Assembly: GCA_943788025.1 (NCBI GenBank)
Contig: CALSOR010000016.1
Span: 240,142 to 304,141 of the forward strand
DNA from: JABAAE01 sp905480545
GTDB taxonomy: Bacteria; Planctomycetota; Planctomycetia; Pirellulales; Pirellulaceae
Direction: 5' to 3'
DNA length: 64,000 nt
A program made the translations under genes and the position numbers. This document shows, in pieces, positions 1-11,309 of this stretch. The notes under the pieces were generated by a model. The model was not told the origin of the DNA and did not search any database. It saw only the letters and a list, made by a program, of their open reading frames with translations. The stretch's first letter is position 1, and every line of letters begins with the position of its first letter.

Positions 1-722
1 ACGTCGCTTCATCAAAGATTTTGTCATCAAAGGCGGCAGCATTGACCCTGCGAACGGTAGCCGTTTTTCGGTGGCAGGTCAGGCATCGTTCGTTCAATTT
101 ATAATTCGTTGTAATTGTGTGAACAGTCGATTCAAGCTTCGAACGATTATCGAAGCAGGTAAAAAATGGAAAATGATATTGCTTGAAAGAACTCGCATTG
201 ACGGGCTTGTGTGATGTATTCTCAATAACGCGAGTTCTAACAGTCTCGCATCGGTTCACGCTGCTGCCTACCCATTGCGACCGATGTTGTTTGATGCCAA
301 CGTGCTAAACCTAGCGTCTGCTTGAGGTGGCGAATACCTGACGACCGAGGGATCGATTCAAATCAAAAACATGGCGTCAAACCCTTCTCCAGTCGAGACG
401 TTACGACGTTTTAACGCAGGAAACGCGTTGATTGGAAAAGACGTTAGTCTCGTGTCGGTGTGGGCTCAGCTTTCGGATGTTGATTCGATCAGAGAGCTGT
501 TCAGATATGCGGTTGGGCAGACCGGTTTGGCCAACTCGTTAAGCCCCTGTGGCTAAGTCGATTCGCTCTTTGGAATCGTAATGCCGTTGGCTGCATTGCC
601 GCCACGAAACAGGGTGATTGTTTTGAGCGGCATGCTCGACACCGCTGAACACATTTCGTTTTCCACGAGTGCTATTTGTCGGGCACGGAATCTCGTTCGG
701 TAGAATTGGTTCGCTTCATTCA
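1..722. other. Intergenic/edge region, no supported gene
   Basis: No convincing gene is seen. A 61-codon plus-strand frame (371..556) has no recognisable motif and no good ribosome binding site. A minus-strand frame without ATG stays open for about 100 codons from position 306 to the left edge and contains one CxxCH motif (near position 85). It could be the tail of a cytochrome-like gene running off the window, but nothing else supports this. Confidence 0.4.
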
Positions 723-1904
723 TCAATCCGTTCCGTTTACCGCGAGATGAACGATTCGACAGGCATGTCCTTTGCTTTTGCTATTGTTGTCTTTGGCAAT
801 TCGCACATGCAAAATATGTTTTTCTTTCGGGCTCAATTCCGAGGCTAAAACAAATAGCCAGGGGATGTGTAGCCCGCCGCTCCATTTGGTGTGTAAATCT
901 TGCTTTGTCCACTCACCATGATCAATCTTGAATTCAATCATGCCGGCATCCGGTCCCGCTGCAGTGAATAGGCCGACTGCCGTACCATTGAATTCGAATT
1001 GAAAGCTGTCGCCGGGGCGTTGTCCTTCCAGCAGGGGTACGTTTACAAATCCAGAACGAGTCCCGCCGCCAACCGTGTTTGCCCATTTTGGATTTAACGA
1101 AAATCCTTTGGTTTCAATCGCTTTTGAGGGTGACACCAGCTTTCCCGAATCGTAGCAGAAATCGTTTAGTTTTACAGGCAAAGGGTAGGGCGTCGGTTTT
1201 TCGGATTTTGCCTCTTGTTTCCAAGCGGCGTCAAAACACCGTGCAATCGTGTTGCTGTAAAGTGCATGTCCGAACGGGGACGGATGCAAATTCTTGAAGT
1301 CGTTTTGCCAAGTAAACTCGTTTCGGTTTATCCGCTGGGTTACTTCAAATGCCAAATTGATCGAAGGGAGTTTGTAATGAGCGGCGACTTTTTCATGGTT
1401 CTGGATGACACGTGGAGTTTTGCCCTGATTGTAAGATCGCATTTTTTCCGGATCGACAAAATGCATGATCACGATGTCAATGTTCGGATTAAGTTTGCGT
1501 GCATGTCGCACGATCCCCTCCATCGCACGCGTTTGTTCTTTATCGCTTCTTCCATTGGTCGAGTCGTTGACCGCAGCTTCTTCGAATAGAAGATCAACCC
1601 GCCCGTTTTTGAAAACATCCCGCTCCAATCGAAACGCGCCGGGTGTTGAGCCGGTTGACGGAATTCCGGCATTGATAAACTCGAAGTCCGTATTCGGAAA
1701 TCTGCGTTTCAAATCTTCGGCGACTCGCTCCTTCCAACCTTTCATGTTGGTGATTGAACCGCCAAGAAATACAACGCGTCCTCGTTTCGTTTGTTCAAAT
1801 ACAATTTGCGAATTGGACAGACCGTCACGTAGTTCGAAGTAGTCAGCACCATGGACTGCAATTGAGGTAGTGATGAAATAAATTGCTAAGATTCTCGAGG
1901 TCAT
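723..1904 (-). CDS. Secreted SGNH/GDSL-family hydrolase
   Basis: Predicted exported esterase-type hydrolase of 393 aa. Residues 1-19 form a short hydrophobic signal peptide ending near HGA. The SGNH blocks are visible: the nucleophile motif GGSIT around residue 49, a Gly block near NAGIPS, an Asn block near VNDST, and a C-terminal LHPSPFGH block carrying the likely His of the catalytic triad. The last 130 residues form a beta-rich accessory domain of unknown role. The ATG follows an AAGAGAAA ribosome binding site. In planctomycetes such enzymes usually de-esterify polysaccharides, which fits the sulfatases and sialate esterases nearby. The substrate cannot be told from sequence. Confidence 0.85.
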   Translation of the reverse strand: MTSRILAIYFITTSIAVHGADYFELRDGLSNSQIVFEQTKRGRVVFLGGSITNMKGWKERVAEDLKRRFPNTDFEFINAGIPSTGSTPGAFRLERDVFKNGRVDLLFEEAAVNDSTNGRSDKEQTRAMEGIVRHARKLNPNIDIVIMHFVDPEKMRSYNQGKTPRVIQNHEKVAAHYKLPSINLAFEVTQRINRNEFTWQNDFKNLHPSPFGHALYSNTIARCFDAAWKQEAKSEKPTPYPLPVKLNDFCYDSGKLVSPSKAIETKGFSLNPKWANTVGGGTRSGFVNVPLLEGQRPGDSFQFEFNGTAVGLFTAAGPDAGMIEFKIDHGEWTKQDLHTKWSGGLHIPWLFVLASELSPKEKHILHVRIAKDNNSKSKGHACRIVHLAVNGTD

Positions 1905-2055
1905 CAGTATTTCTCTTTAATGAAGGACGCGTCTCATTGTACTGGTTCGGACAGGTGGTCGTGATCCAACCGTGGCAAGTCTCCCCTATCTGTTCGTAGG
2001 TCCATCACGGGAGGCCCGCATCGTCAATGAATTAAACCCGTTTGTTGGAAACCGT

Positions 2056-3060
2056 TCAGTTGTCAAGTTGAATGTTTTTAAATTCGAATGGAATATTGAT
2101 TACCGACTTTTCAGTAGCGACGTAAATCTTCAACGAAGCCGTCTCCGGTTTGTTCGGTGACTGAACGGTTAGAGATATTTCGGCTGGTGAAGTTCCCATC
2201 GACATCGTTGATACGACGCCAAATGGTTTACCATCGCCATCAACGACCTCAACCGCGGCAATTTTTTGTTTCGGGTCGGTCAACGCGTACACAAACGTGT
2301 AGGCTGTCATTTTCTGTTCTAAAATTTCAAAAGTTGTCGTCTTGTTCAGGTCCGGTGTTTTTAACCTGATCGTGGCGCCGGATTCGCGAATGACATTATT
2401 CTCTAGCGGGCCTTCGGTATCGTTGGTGAAACTGGCCATGACCACGCTTGTTGGGTCTTTCGTTGGCGACAACAGTTCAATTTTGCCAGTAAAACTCTTG
2501 ATTTGAGTAATGCCATTCGCCAATTTGCAACGGAAATTTCCGGCTTCAAACTGGTCTTTCTTCTCACCACCGAGAGAGATTCCAAATGGCTTCTTTAACT
2601 CGCGAAATGCGTTCTCTTGCCCAGGCATGACCATGAAGTCTTCGCGTTTGACCATCACGTTGCCAAACTCATCTCGGACATCCTCCACGACGGTACGGAC
2701 TCGAATTGCATTTTTGGTCATTGGGCCACTAAAGTTTAGTTGCACGGAAGGTCCACTGGTGGGTTGGCCATTTTCGAATCCACCCCAATCGACGATTTGA
2801 CCAATCTCGACTTCAATTCCACTGCTTTGGTTTGCAAGGGTGTTCTTCGGGTACTTCGTTGCTGTGGCTCTCGACCTACCTGAAGGCTGTGTTCTGGCTG
2901 TAGGTGTTGGACGGTTTTGGGTCTTTGGCAGGTTTTTTGTTGCATCGGTCGCTTGAGCGGTGCTTGGCTTGGACGTCGAATCCGGGCTATTGTTGCTGCA
3001 ACCAGCGCCCAAAAATATAGATAATCCGACGATCGTTACGAATTGGAAGTTTTCAGACAA
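2056..3060 (-). CDS. Putative lipoprotein of unknown function
   Basis: 334 aa with a typical lipoprotein signal: a hydrophobic stretch then GAGC, so Cys21 would be the lipidated residue. It is followed by a Ser/Thr/Pro-rich low-complexity linker (about residues 23-75). The remainder looks beta-rich with no family I recognise. The start is a TTG at the window's minus-strand position 3060; an alternative downstream start would lose the signal. It stands alone between two esterase genes on the same strand. Likely exposed in the cell envelope; function unknown. Confidence 0.75.
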   Translation of the reverse strand: MSENFQFVTIVGLSIFLGAGCSNNSPDSTSKPSTAQATDATKNLPKTQNRPTPTARTQPSGRSRATATKYPKNTLANQSSGIEVEIGQIVDWGGFENGQPTSGPSVQLNFSGPMTKNAIRVRTVVEDVRDEFGNVMVKREDFMVMPGQENAFRELKKPFGISLGGEKKDQFEAGNFRCKLANGITQIKSFTGKIELLSPTKDPTSVVMASFTNDTEGPLENNVIRESGATIRLKTPDLNKTTTFEILEQKMTAYTFVYALTDPKQKIAAVEVVDGDGKPFGVVSTMSMGTSPAEISLTVQSPNKPETASLKIYVATEKSVINIPFEFKNIQLDN

Positions 3061-3412
3061 TTTTGAGCTCTTGGTTATGATTTGAATGGAGAGTGTGTCC
3101 GGATTTAGTCGGTTTTATAGAAATCCCAAAGAGGAGAACGCTAAGCTTTAAAGGATACGATGGCATAGATTGGAGTAGGCTTGCACTTCGCGTGAGTTTT
3201 TCATTTCAAGTGTATTAACATGAAACTTGGGAAGAGTGACGAGACAACGATTGCGATTTCGGCGGCCGTTCACTTCACAAGTCTGCGATGAAGTGTGACG
3301 AGCAGTGATAGCGATATCAAAAACATCTACCAGCCATTTCTCCAATCGTTCAGTAGAACCTCGTTCTTATACCAGGTTTTAAGCCCATCGGCGTCATCAA
3401 GATCACTCGTAA

Positions 3413-6403
3413 TCAATTTATCGCTAACGGGGCGTCGCAAAAGGAAAGTGCCGCGATTCCATTTGCGCCTCGTAACGGATTCTTTCGTTCGTTCCAATGG
3501 TTTCCAAAAACGTAAGTGAGTTTTGATTTGCTAGGAGGTGTGGCCAATTGAAGCGTAATGGTATTGCCTAATGCTTTGCCTGAAAGAATTTTGAGACTCT
3601 TCATTCCGCAGTAAAACAAATCCTTTGAGGAGTCATTCCACGCCATTTTCTGGTCAAACGTCAAAACGACTTGATCCTTTTTGTCACCGCTCAACGCGGC
3701 GCGGATTAAGTTGGGAGGCGTAATCGATTGTTCGGATTTTGCCCCATAAAAATCACGTGCGATCAACGGGTAAATCAACTGACCTATTTTGGCGTACCCT
3801 TCTGCAGGGTAATGGCAACCACCACCAGGTCGAATTCCCAAAGTGGACATCACATGAAGATTAGAAAACTGTTTCGCCAACTGACGTTGAACTTCCCGAA
3901 GCCTGTCATCTGATCCATTGGTACCCATGGAACAGGCTTTGGGCCATATTTGAAAAAGATAATAATTTTCGATGTTCGGAAAGTCTTCTTTCCAGTCCGC
4001 TGCTAGTTCGATGAAATAGTCCTGGTAATCTTCCCAGCCGAAGCCACCTGTTGGACCAGCCGCACCTTGATCATTTTCTCCTTGATGCCAGATCACAGCG
4101 CGTATTCCGTGCGTTAATCGTGCTTGTTGAACTCGCCAGAGAAGTCGACCGTAAATCGATTGAACATCAGTGGGTTCGATTTCGTTTTTCTGGTGCTGGT
4201 CAATCCGCGTGCCGCCTTTGGCACCGTTAATTAAACAGACGGGTACCTGGTGGCGTTCGATAATTTGCTTCGCCAGTTCCATACCCCAGTATCCGACTTG
4301 ATGATCCCACCCGTCTCGATCGAAGGAAACGGCGTTGCCCCAACTCTTGGTTCGGGCTCGTTTTTCATCGGCCTGGGGACTACCAAAACTGCGAACCCAT
4401 TCACTTTTAAAAGCGTTGACTGCCCGTCCACCGTCGAATGCTTCGGCATTGGATTGTCCTTGAATAATATAGGCGTCACCACAAACAATGTTTTTGGCTT
4501 GATAGAGTAACTTTGATTTTCCGTCCATCACCGATCCGAATTCGACTCGGTATTTAATCAGCCCCGGTTTGAGTTTTACAGAGAAGCGATATTCCTTGTT
4601 TGAATCAAGCTGTTTTGAGAGGTCGGTATAGAGCTTGTCATCGGCGAAGATTTTGAGAAAAACTGCGTCTGCGGGGTCATCCGTCTTCCCGTTGAAATGC
4701 AACATCCCCCAATTGTCTTTGGAACGGGCATAAAACTGATTGTCAGCCGGTTTTTCGTTTTTCCCGGGAGCTCGAGTTACCCACTTGTCTGTTGTTGGTT
4801 GTTTGACATCGATTTCCACGGATTGGGTCACCGGCGTTCCACCATTGTCGATGGAGAGAGTCACTCTCAATTTCCCGCTATTTTGAGCTCGACGAAGTTC
4901 AAGCTGTCCGGGACTTGTTTTTTTAATGACAGCCAAGCCATCTGCTTTCCAGCTAAAATTCAGGGCATCAATCTTATTCTCTTTAAGGATTTTTAAGTTG
5001 GAAATTTTTGGCCTCAATACAATTGAGCTGCGACCATTCCAAACTGCGGGTGCCGTTAATGAAAATTTCGGCTCGGGGATGCATTCACGAATCTGGATTG
5101 GGACCTCAAGTTCTTTTACATCTAATTTGTAAACGGCACGGAATTTCAGGGTTGCAACCTGATCTCCGGTCGTTCGTTCTGCGCGAAACGTGAACGTTGA
5201 ACGATCCACTTCGACTACTTCTTCGCCCTCGCTATCCTTGAGAATCCAATAGGTCTTGATCGCGCCGCCATCATTTGCAGAAACGATCACCGACTCGCCT
5301 TCGTTGACGCTGACCGATTCCTTTGACAGGGAAAAATTCTCGCTCTTACGTACCAAATGGCCCAGCAGAGTTTGCATGGGTTTCTGGTTTTCGTATTGGA
5401 GTTTTATCCACTCGGGGCTGCGTGTGATGCTGGAAATGCGAACCTCATCGATGTTGCCGACAAAATTATAGTTGTTGTACCAGCCGCCTATCCACATGCG
5501 AGCCGGACGTTGAATGTCCAGTGTAGAACCGGACGATTGGTTCACACCATCCAGTCGACCATTGATGTAAATGCGGGCGTTACCTTTTTGATAAGTGTGT
5601 ACAACATGCACCCATTGATTGGATTGGATTCGGCCATTGCTGTTGACGTTTCCGTCTGAAAAATAACAGTCCATTCTGACGTGAGGTGGGCTGCGGTATT
5701 CCATAACCACTTTGCCCTGTCCCTGTTCGTTTCCCCAACCAACGACACGAGTGTTGGGCTCGGTTGCTCGAAACCATGCTTCCGTACTGTGTGGCTCAGA
5801 GCCTGTAGGAAGCGTTTGAATTTTGTCGCCGCAAAAAATCCCTTGGGCGCCTGCCAGCTTTCTTGCTTGGCCGATGATGCCAGCCGATTCGCTGGTATTT
5901 CGATCAGTGCACTGTAGATTGCCGACGACGTCTTCCAAGCTGCTGTTCATATGAATCACACCCAAGTAACCGTTGGATTCATTGAACACCTTCGCACCGT
6001 CGGACGCCGGCTTTGCCAACTTATTACCCCACCGCATGGAGACTGGTTGTATTGAGTTTCCTCGGATGCTTGGGATTCTTACCCAAATCGCTGCGGTCTG
6101 ATTAATGGGGTCCCACGACTCGATTTCGTATGCTAACTCTTCTTTGTCCAGAAAAAAACGGATGTCAGAACCGTCCTTGTTAGCCTGATCAAAATTGAAA
6201 AAATCTTTATCCAAGCGAACCAACAAAGGGAAGTTCTCAACGGTTGCCGAGCCGGGAAGATTCGCTCCCTCCGGCGTCGTCACGATATGAAATGTGCCTT
6301 GATGCTGCCAATCCGTTTGCTGCGCGAGCGACGACGTTGTAAAAGTGAAGGCAACCGCCGCCGTCAGAAAGATTCTCACCATTTGTTCGTTTCCACATCT
6401 CAT
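3413..6403 (-). CDS. DUF2341-LamG-sialate O-acetylesterase multidomain protein
   Basis: 996 aa exported protein. A signal peptide follows Met8 (hydrophobic to about residue 28, ending SSLAQQ), so Met8 may be the true start. Residues about 40-130 match the DUF2341 pattern (FPLLVRLD, DIRFF, IWVRIP), and about 140-340 a LamG/concanavalin-like fold (STEAWFR, YINGRLDG, NIDEVRIS). A middle region has Ig-like repeats. The C-terminal third is an SGNH sialate O-acetylesterase domain with GQSNAEAF (nucleophile Ser) and IWHQGEND. The layout suggests a carbohydrate-binding front end that brings an acetyl esterase to an extracellular glycan. Same strand as the two neighbours, but gaps of over 300 bp make an operon uncertain. 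Confidence 0.85.
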   Translation of the reverse strand: MRCGNEQMVRIFLTAAVAFTFTTSSLAQQTDWQHQGTFHIVTTPEGANLPGSATVENFPLLVRLDKDFFNFDQANKDGSDIRFFLDKEELAYEIESWDPINQTAAIWVRIPSIRGNSIQPVSMRWGNKLAKPASDGAKVFNESNGYLGVIHMNSSLEDVVGNLQCTDRNTSESAGIIGQARKLAGAQGIFCGDKIQTLPTGSEPHSTEAWFRATEPNTRVVGWGNEQGQGKVVMEYRSPPHVRMDCYFSDGNVNSNGRIQSNQWVHVVHTYQKGNARIYINGRLDGVNQSSGSTLDIQRPARMWIGGWYNNYNFVGNIDEVRISSITRSPEWIKLQYENQKPMQTLLGHLVRKSENFSLSKESVSVNEGESVIVSANDGGAIKTYWILKDSEGEEVVEVDRSTFTFRAERTTGDQVATLKFRAVYKLDVKELEVPIQIRECIPEPKFSLTAPAVWNGRSSIVLRPKISNLKILKENKIDALNFSWKADGLAVIKKTSPGQLELRRAQNSGKLRVTLSIDNGGTPVTQSVEIDVKQPTTDKWVTRAPGKNEKPADNQFYARSKDNWGMLHFNGKTDDPADAVFLKIFADDKLYTDLSKQLDSNKEYRFSVKLKPGLIKYRVEFGSVMDGKSKLLYQAKNIVCGDAYIIQGQSNAEAFDGGRAVNAFKSEWVRSFGSPQADEKRARTKSWGNAVSFDRDGWDHQVGYWGMELAKQIIERHQVPVCLINGAKGGTRIDQHQKNEIEPTDVQSIYGRLLWRVQQARLTHGIRAVIWHQGENDQGAAGPTGGFGWEDYQDYFIELAADWKEDFPNIENYYLFQIWPKACSMGTNGSDDRLREVQRQLAKQFSNLHVMSTLGIRPGGGCHYPAEGYAKIGQLIYPLIARDFYGAKSEQSITPPNLIRAALSGDKKDQVVLTFDQKMAWNDSSKDLFYCGMKSLKILSGKALGNTITLQLATPPSKSKLTYVFGNHWNERKNPLRGANGIAALSFCDAPLAIN

Positions 6404-7382
6404 GGGACTTGTTCCGTTACAAACGTCAGTTTAGACCAATTAAAGGAGGCGCGCAGGAACACAGGCAAATTAAACAGTTTCCAAGGCGATAGTGTAAGCC
6501 GACCGAAACGTTCAATGGATCAATACAATGAAGAGCCCTTGTGTGGTTGTGGTGCGTCAGACTGGAATTGCAATGCAGTTACAGTCGCAAGACGGCGGAA
6601 ATCCAAGCTCTGGCGAGCATAGCTACCGGTTATTTTATCATTGATGAATCATTTGTTTCTGGTTGTTTCCTGCATGACCTGTGGAGCGGCAAACAGGCCA
6701 AAAATGTTATTGGCGAAACGTTAATCCGATTCCTACAGCGTCGGTGACGATCCACGGCATCAAATCCGCGAACCGAGTGTAGCCGGGTATGCGATAAGTG
6801 ATGTCAACGGAGTTGAACGGCATCAAATCCACGATGCGAAGGGAAGCATTTCTGAGCCACATGCCATGTCAAAAATTGAGACGATCGTTCCGAAGAACTT
6901 AGTGATCAGATATTCGACTACAGTCGCAACGAAATTGCGTCGAAGCATCCAAATTCAATTTGCACGGACCAATTTGACGTACAGAAGAAAGAGGCGTTAG
7001 TTCCAGGTCGATTCATATTAGATTGACTGGCTATAGCGGATAACGAGGAAGTCGGTATGATGCTTTTTCCTTGCCGGCATCCTTCAATTAGGGTGATCCT
7101 GTGAAATTCGCTATTCTGACTTCTCGGTGCAGCAGGTTTGCGCACCGAAACGCTTGATCTTCAATTACATCGCCGTATCGATTTGCGGATCGGGCGTATG
7201 TTCAATTTATTTTGGTTGAGCGTTCTTTTGCAATGAATGCAACGAGCAATCTTGGGGGATCGACATTGTTTTTCACAAACGCAGACGATGATTTCTGCGG
7301 TGAATAGAAGACGAAGTGAATCGCAGTTGTTTCAGGAGGTCGGTTTTGAGGGGCACTATTTTGAAAAAAGAAAGACATCCAA
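6404..7382. other. Gene-poor 1 kb between divergent genes
   Basis: Only short frames with no recognisable motif occur here. The stretch lies between the divergently transcribed DUF2341 esterase and the ClC channel, so it must contain both promoters, but no consensus element stood out. I see no RNA gene or repeat in it. Confidence 0.4.
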
Positions 7383-9236
7383 ATGCCCCGTCAGAGTCCG
7401 AGACTTTCCTTCCTGAAAAATTCTTATTGGGGAAGATGGTTTCTCTTGGCGATTGTCACAGGAATCGTTGCGGGCCTAGCCGCAATTATTTTCCAGTTTG
7501 GTGTTCAGGCCATTCACCATTTTGCTCTTGGCGGGCTGGCAGGTTACGCGCCGGGCGATGCAGCTGGCGAACATAGTTTCTTCGAGTCAAACGAATCGAG
7601 TTTTTCGATTTGGATGTTGCTGCTGGTCATTACGTTGGGTGGACTTCTCAGTGGCTACATTGTGTTCAAGTATGCCCCGGAAGCTGAGGGGCATGGTACG
7701 GATGGTGCCATTGACGCTTTTCATAATCAAAAAGGTAAAATTCCGATCAAGATCCCCATGGTGAAAACGATTGCATCGGCGATTACGTTGGGGACAGGCG
7801 GTTCTGCCGGTAAGGAAGGACCTATCGCTCAAATTTCCGCAGGCCTTGGTTCATTTCTTGCGCAAAAATTACGGCTGTCGACTCATGATCAGCGGATTTT
7901 GTTGGCCATGGGAATGGGGGCTGGGATTGGCGCTATATTTCGTGCACCGTTGGCGGGCGCGATTTTCGCGGGTGAGATTCTTCACAGAGATGCGGATATC
8001 GAATCGGAAGTCATTATTCCCGCTGCAATTGCGTCGACGCTTGCTTATTCGGTTTTTCAGCTATCGCTACCTGTGGATCAACGGTTCACACCACTTTTTG
8101 GTGATACATTGGAACATGAAATAGGATCCATTGTTGAGTTGATTCCGTTCACGATTCTGGCATTATTGCTGGTGCTTGTGTCGATAGTCTACATCACCGT
8201 TTTCAGGTTTGCGCAAAAGAGCTTTGGGCGTCTTCCGATTCTTCCGCACATCAAACCGGCCATCGGAGCCTTCTTGACGGGGGTGGTTGCGATCGCTGTT
8301 TTCTATGTTTTTAATCGCGATCAGAATGCTTTGGCATCGCTGGGAAGTGGCTACGGGTTTTTGCAAAGTGCTCTCGATAATGTGGCAGTCTTAAGTGTTC
8401 CGCTGTTATTCGGAATAGCCGGAGCCAAGATTATAACGACGTCTCTAACGATTGGTTCGGGAGGATCCGGAGGAGTGTTCGGTCCCTCTATGGTAATCGG
8501 AGGAGCTGTTGGTGCTGGTGTCGGGAAATTGTTCTCGCAGTGGTTTCCGTCGCTCGGAGGGCATCCAAGTGCCTTTGCCATTGTCGGGATGGCTGGTTTT
8601 TTTGCCGCGTGCGCTAACGCACCATTTTCAACGATTCTCATGGTGACAGAGATGACCGGTGATTATCGTTTGCTACTACCCACACTTTGGGTTTCGACGA
8701 TCTGCTTTATCCTGTGCCGGAATTGGTCAATCTATTCCAAGCAAGCGGATTCCAGACTTGATTCTCCAGCGCACATCGGAGACTTTACGATTGACCTCCT
8801 TGCTGGAATACAAGTTTCCGAGGTCTGCCGCAAGACAATACCAAAAATTGTATTTCACGAAGTAGAAACGCTCGACGAGATTGTCCACGCGCTCGCGAAA
8901 TCGTCGCAAAGGTATTTTCATGTTTACAATTCATCCGATGAGTTGGTCGGCGTGTTCTCGGCTGAGGATGTTCGAAATTATTTGTACGATGAATCTCTTT
9001 GGAAAATCGCGATCGCGAGTGATGTAATGACTGAAAATGTTGTCACGCTCCAATTGGACGACGATTTGAACTTTGCCGTCGGGCAATTTACGAAACTAAA
9101 CGTTGATGAATTACCGGTTGTCTCCTCGGAAGATAAAAACCAAGTCATAGGTGCGTTAAGACGGAAAGAGACGATTGCTATTTACAACCATCGGCGACTC
9201 GAATTTCAAAAGAAAAAAGATGATGAAAACAGCTGA
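7383..9236 (+). CDS. ClC-family chloride channel/antiporter with CBS pair
   Basis: 617 aa integral membrane protein that moves Cl- (or exchanges Cl-/H+) across the inner membrane. About a dozen hydrophobic segments cover residues 18-440. The ClC signatures are present: GTGGSAGKEGP near residue 140, where the Glu corresponds to the gating glutamate; GIGAIFRAPLAG; and GSGGSGGVFGPS near 360, the anion-coordinating helix start. Residues about 470-600 form two CBS domains (the second contains VMTENVV and VDELPVV), likely binding adenine nucleotides for regulation. A purine-rich GAAAAAAGAAAG run before the ATG can serve as ribosome binding site. Monocistronic; length and domain order are normal for bacterial ClC-CBS proteins. 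Confidence 0.93.
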   Translation: MPRQSPRLSFLKNSYWGRWFLLAIVTGIVAGLAAIIFQFGVQAIHHFALGGLAGYAPGDAAGEHSFFESNESSFSIWMLLLVITLGGLLSGYIVFKYAPEAEGHGTDGAIDAFHNQKGKIPIKIPMVKTIASAITLGTGGSAGKEGPIAQISAGLGSFLAQKLRLSTHDQRILLAMGMGAGIGAIFRAPLAGAIFAGEILHRDADIESEVIIPAAIASTLAYSVFQLSLPVDQRFTPLFGDTLEHEIGSIVELIPFTILALLLVLVSIVYITVFRFAQKSFGRLPILPHIKPAIGAFLTGVVAIAVFYVFNRDQNALASLGSGYGFLQSALDNVAVLSVPLLFGIAGAKIITTSLTIGSGGSGGVFGPSMVIGGAVGAGVGKLFSQWFPSLGGHPSAFAIVGMAGFFAACANAPFSTILMVTEMTGDYRLLLPTLWVSTICFILCRNWSIYSKQADSRLDSPAHIGDFTIDLLAGIQVSEVCRKTIPKIVFHEVETLDEIVHALAKSSQRYFHVYNSSDELVGVFSAEDVRNYLYDESLWKIAIASDVMTENVVTLQLDDDLNFAVGQFTKLNVDELPVVSSEDKNQVIGALRRKETIAIYNHRRLEFQKKKDDENS

Positions 9237-9591
9237 CTTTTTACAATCAACATCGTAGGAAATTAGCGGTATCGCTAGAAACAAATTTAGTTTCAGTTCG
9301 CAAATTTTGGACCACGAGAATCGATAATTTTCAGACAGGCTTCTATCCCCGTTTCGACTAAACCCGCCCACAGTGATCGCCGTAGCAAGCAAATATTGCA
9401 ACTCAACCAACAAAACAAAAAATGTTTTTTCAGGCATATTGCCACGAAGATCGATCAATCGTTTCTGATTCGTTCGTATGTGGAAACCAGTGAGATGGAG
9501 ATCGCGGGGCCAACGCAGGATTTATCTGGGTCCCGGAGAAAGGTTTTCCAATAGATACCTAGCGATCAACACTCTGACGTGGACTAAAGTT

Positions 9592-9615
9592 CCACGGCCT
9601 TCGCGAAGGCCGTGG
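9592..9615. repeat. 24-bp perfect palindrome inside the S9 gene
   Basis: The two 12-base halves CCACGGCCTTCG and CGAAGGCCGTGG are exact reverse complements with no spacer. They lie within the codons for the conserved HGLREGRG segment near the peptidase C-terminus, so coding constraint may explain the symmetry. Confidence 0.8.
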
Positions 9616-11298
9616 TTACGGTTGGGATAGACCATGTAATCGAAGGGTTTTCCAAGTTCGATGAGTCGATCGATTAAGCCTTCGATGATTTGGATGTGGG
9701 TGTTTGTTTCACCGGATCCTGTCACGATTAAGAGTTTTCCCTTCAGTCCGTTTGCAAAATGAATCGGAGCGGACTGTTTGTATCCATCGCGGTTGGTTTC
9801 TCTCGTCCGCATATAAATCTCTTGAAACCACGCGTTGTAGAGATGAGGCTGTGGCTTGGGAACCACCGCGATACCAACATGGTAATCGTTTGGTTTGCGG
9901 AACAACGCATTGAGCGTGTTTGATCCACCGCCACTCCAGCCCCAAATCCCGACTCTTGAAAGATCCACATAAGATCGCATGCGTCCCAATTCTTTTAATG
10001 CGGCCGCCTGGTCTTCTGTTGAAAGTGGCCCGAGACTCCTAAAAATAGAACGCCGCCACGCGGCTCCTTTTGGCGCAGGAGTGCCGCGATTGTCAATCGA
10101 TACAACTACGTAACCAAGGTCGGCAATCACGCGAAGGAAGTTGCTTTGGGCGGCTCCCCATTCGTTAAGCACTGTTTGTGAGTGAGGCTCTCCATAAACG
10201 TAAATGAAGACAGGGTATTTTTTTGTTTCATCAAAATCTCGCGGCTTAATCATCCATGCGTCCATGCAAACGCCACCGCCAATATCAAGCTGAAGAAAAT
10301 CCGTCGGTCGGGAAATGACCGTTTTCGCCTTTTCGTGAAGTTGCTCGTTGGCTTCAACGATTTTGACAACGCGGTGATCCGGTAATTCAACTAACTCAAC
10401 GATCGGGGGCGTGTCGAAAGTAGAGTAGGTGTGGAACGCCCATTTCAAATTCGGAGAGAAGTCATAACTGTGCGTTCCGGGCTGTTCCTTGGGAGTCATT
10501 CGCTGCAGTGTGCCGGACCCGTCGAGCGGAACGCGATACAGGTATTTCTCTGTTGCGTTGGTTGGTGAAGCGTAAAAATAGAACCAGCCGCCGCTTTCGT
10601 CGACAATCGCACGGTCGATGATATCGTACTTGCCGGGAGTCAATAGCGACAATTCTTTGCCGTCGCGTGAATACAAGAAGGCATGACGCCATCCATCTTT
10701 TTCGCTAATTACAATAAACGCCTGCCCGCCACGAATCCAGGTCAGACCGGAATTTTTTGCTTGACTAGCTACCACCCACGCGGGATCCGATTCTTGAAAG
10801 ATTCTTTTCAATTTGCCATCTTTTGATGCAAGAAAGAACTCACGTTTGTCGCGAAACCGGCTCAGTCGTTCAATCAGCAACTCGGTTGAGTTTTCTGCCC
10901 ATTCAACACTCCCAAGATAGTATCCCTCCTTGGGAGATTCGATCGGCAGCCACTTTAGGCTTTTCCCCAGGGAGTCGACGATTCCAACTCGCAACGAAGT
11001 GATTTTTTCGCCGACTCTCGCAAACCGCTGTTCACGAACTCCGGGGTAAGAGGGATCGCTTGGAACGAGCATCGATCGTTTTCTTACATCCGTTTCATCT
11101 GATTCAATAAATGCAATTTGTTTTCCATCGGGGCTCCATTTCGGATTGCGAAACCAAACGTCGCGATCACGATCGCGACTTGTCAATTGAGTACTTTGGC
11201 GACTTGAGACGTTAACCACAAAAAGATCTCGGTTTCGAAATTCCAATCTCTGTTTACCGTCGGGAGAAACCAGTCGCGACGCGTTTCGCTTTTGTTCA

Positions 11299-11309
11299 GG
11301 GGGGGGGGG
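11299..11309 (+). repeat. G11 homopolymer at the frame break
   Basis: Eleven consecutive G (C on the coding strand) lie exactly where the peptidase reading frame is lost. Runs this long slip readily during replication and are also a common sequencing error site. Confidence 0.95.

Noticed and set aside
1..306. Open minus-strand frame with one CxxCH motif at the left edge
   Set aside because: No start codon, no second motif and no domain; a 100-codon open stretch can occur by chance. It would need sequence beyond the window.
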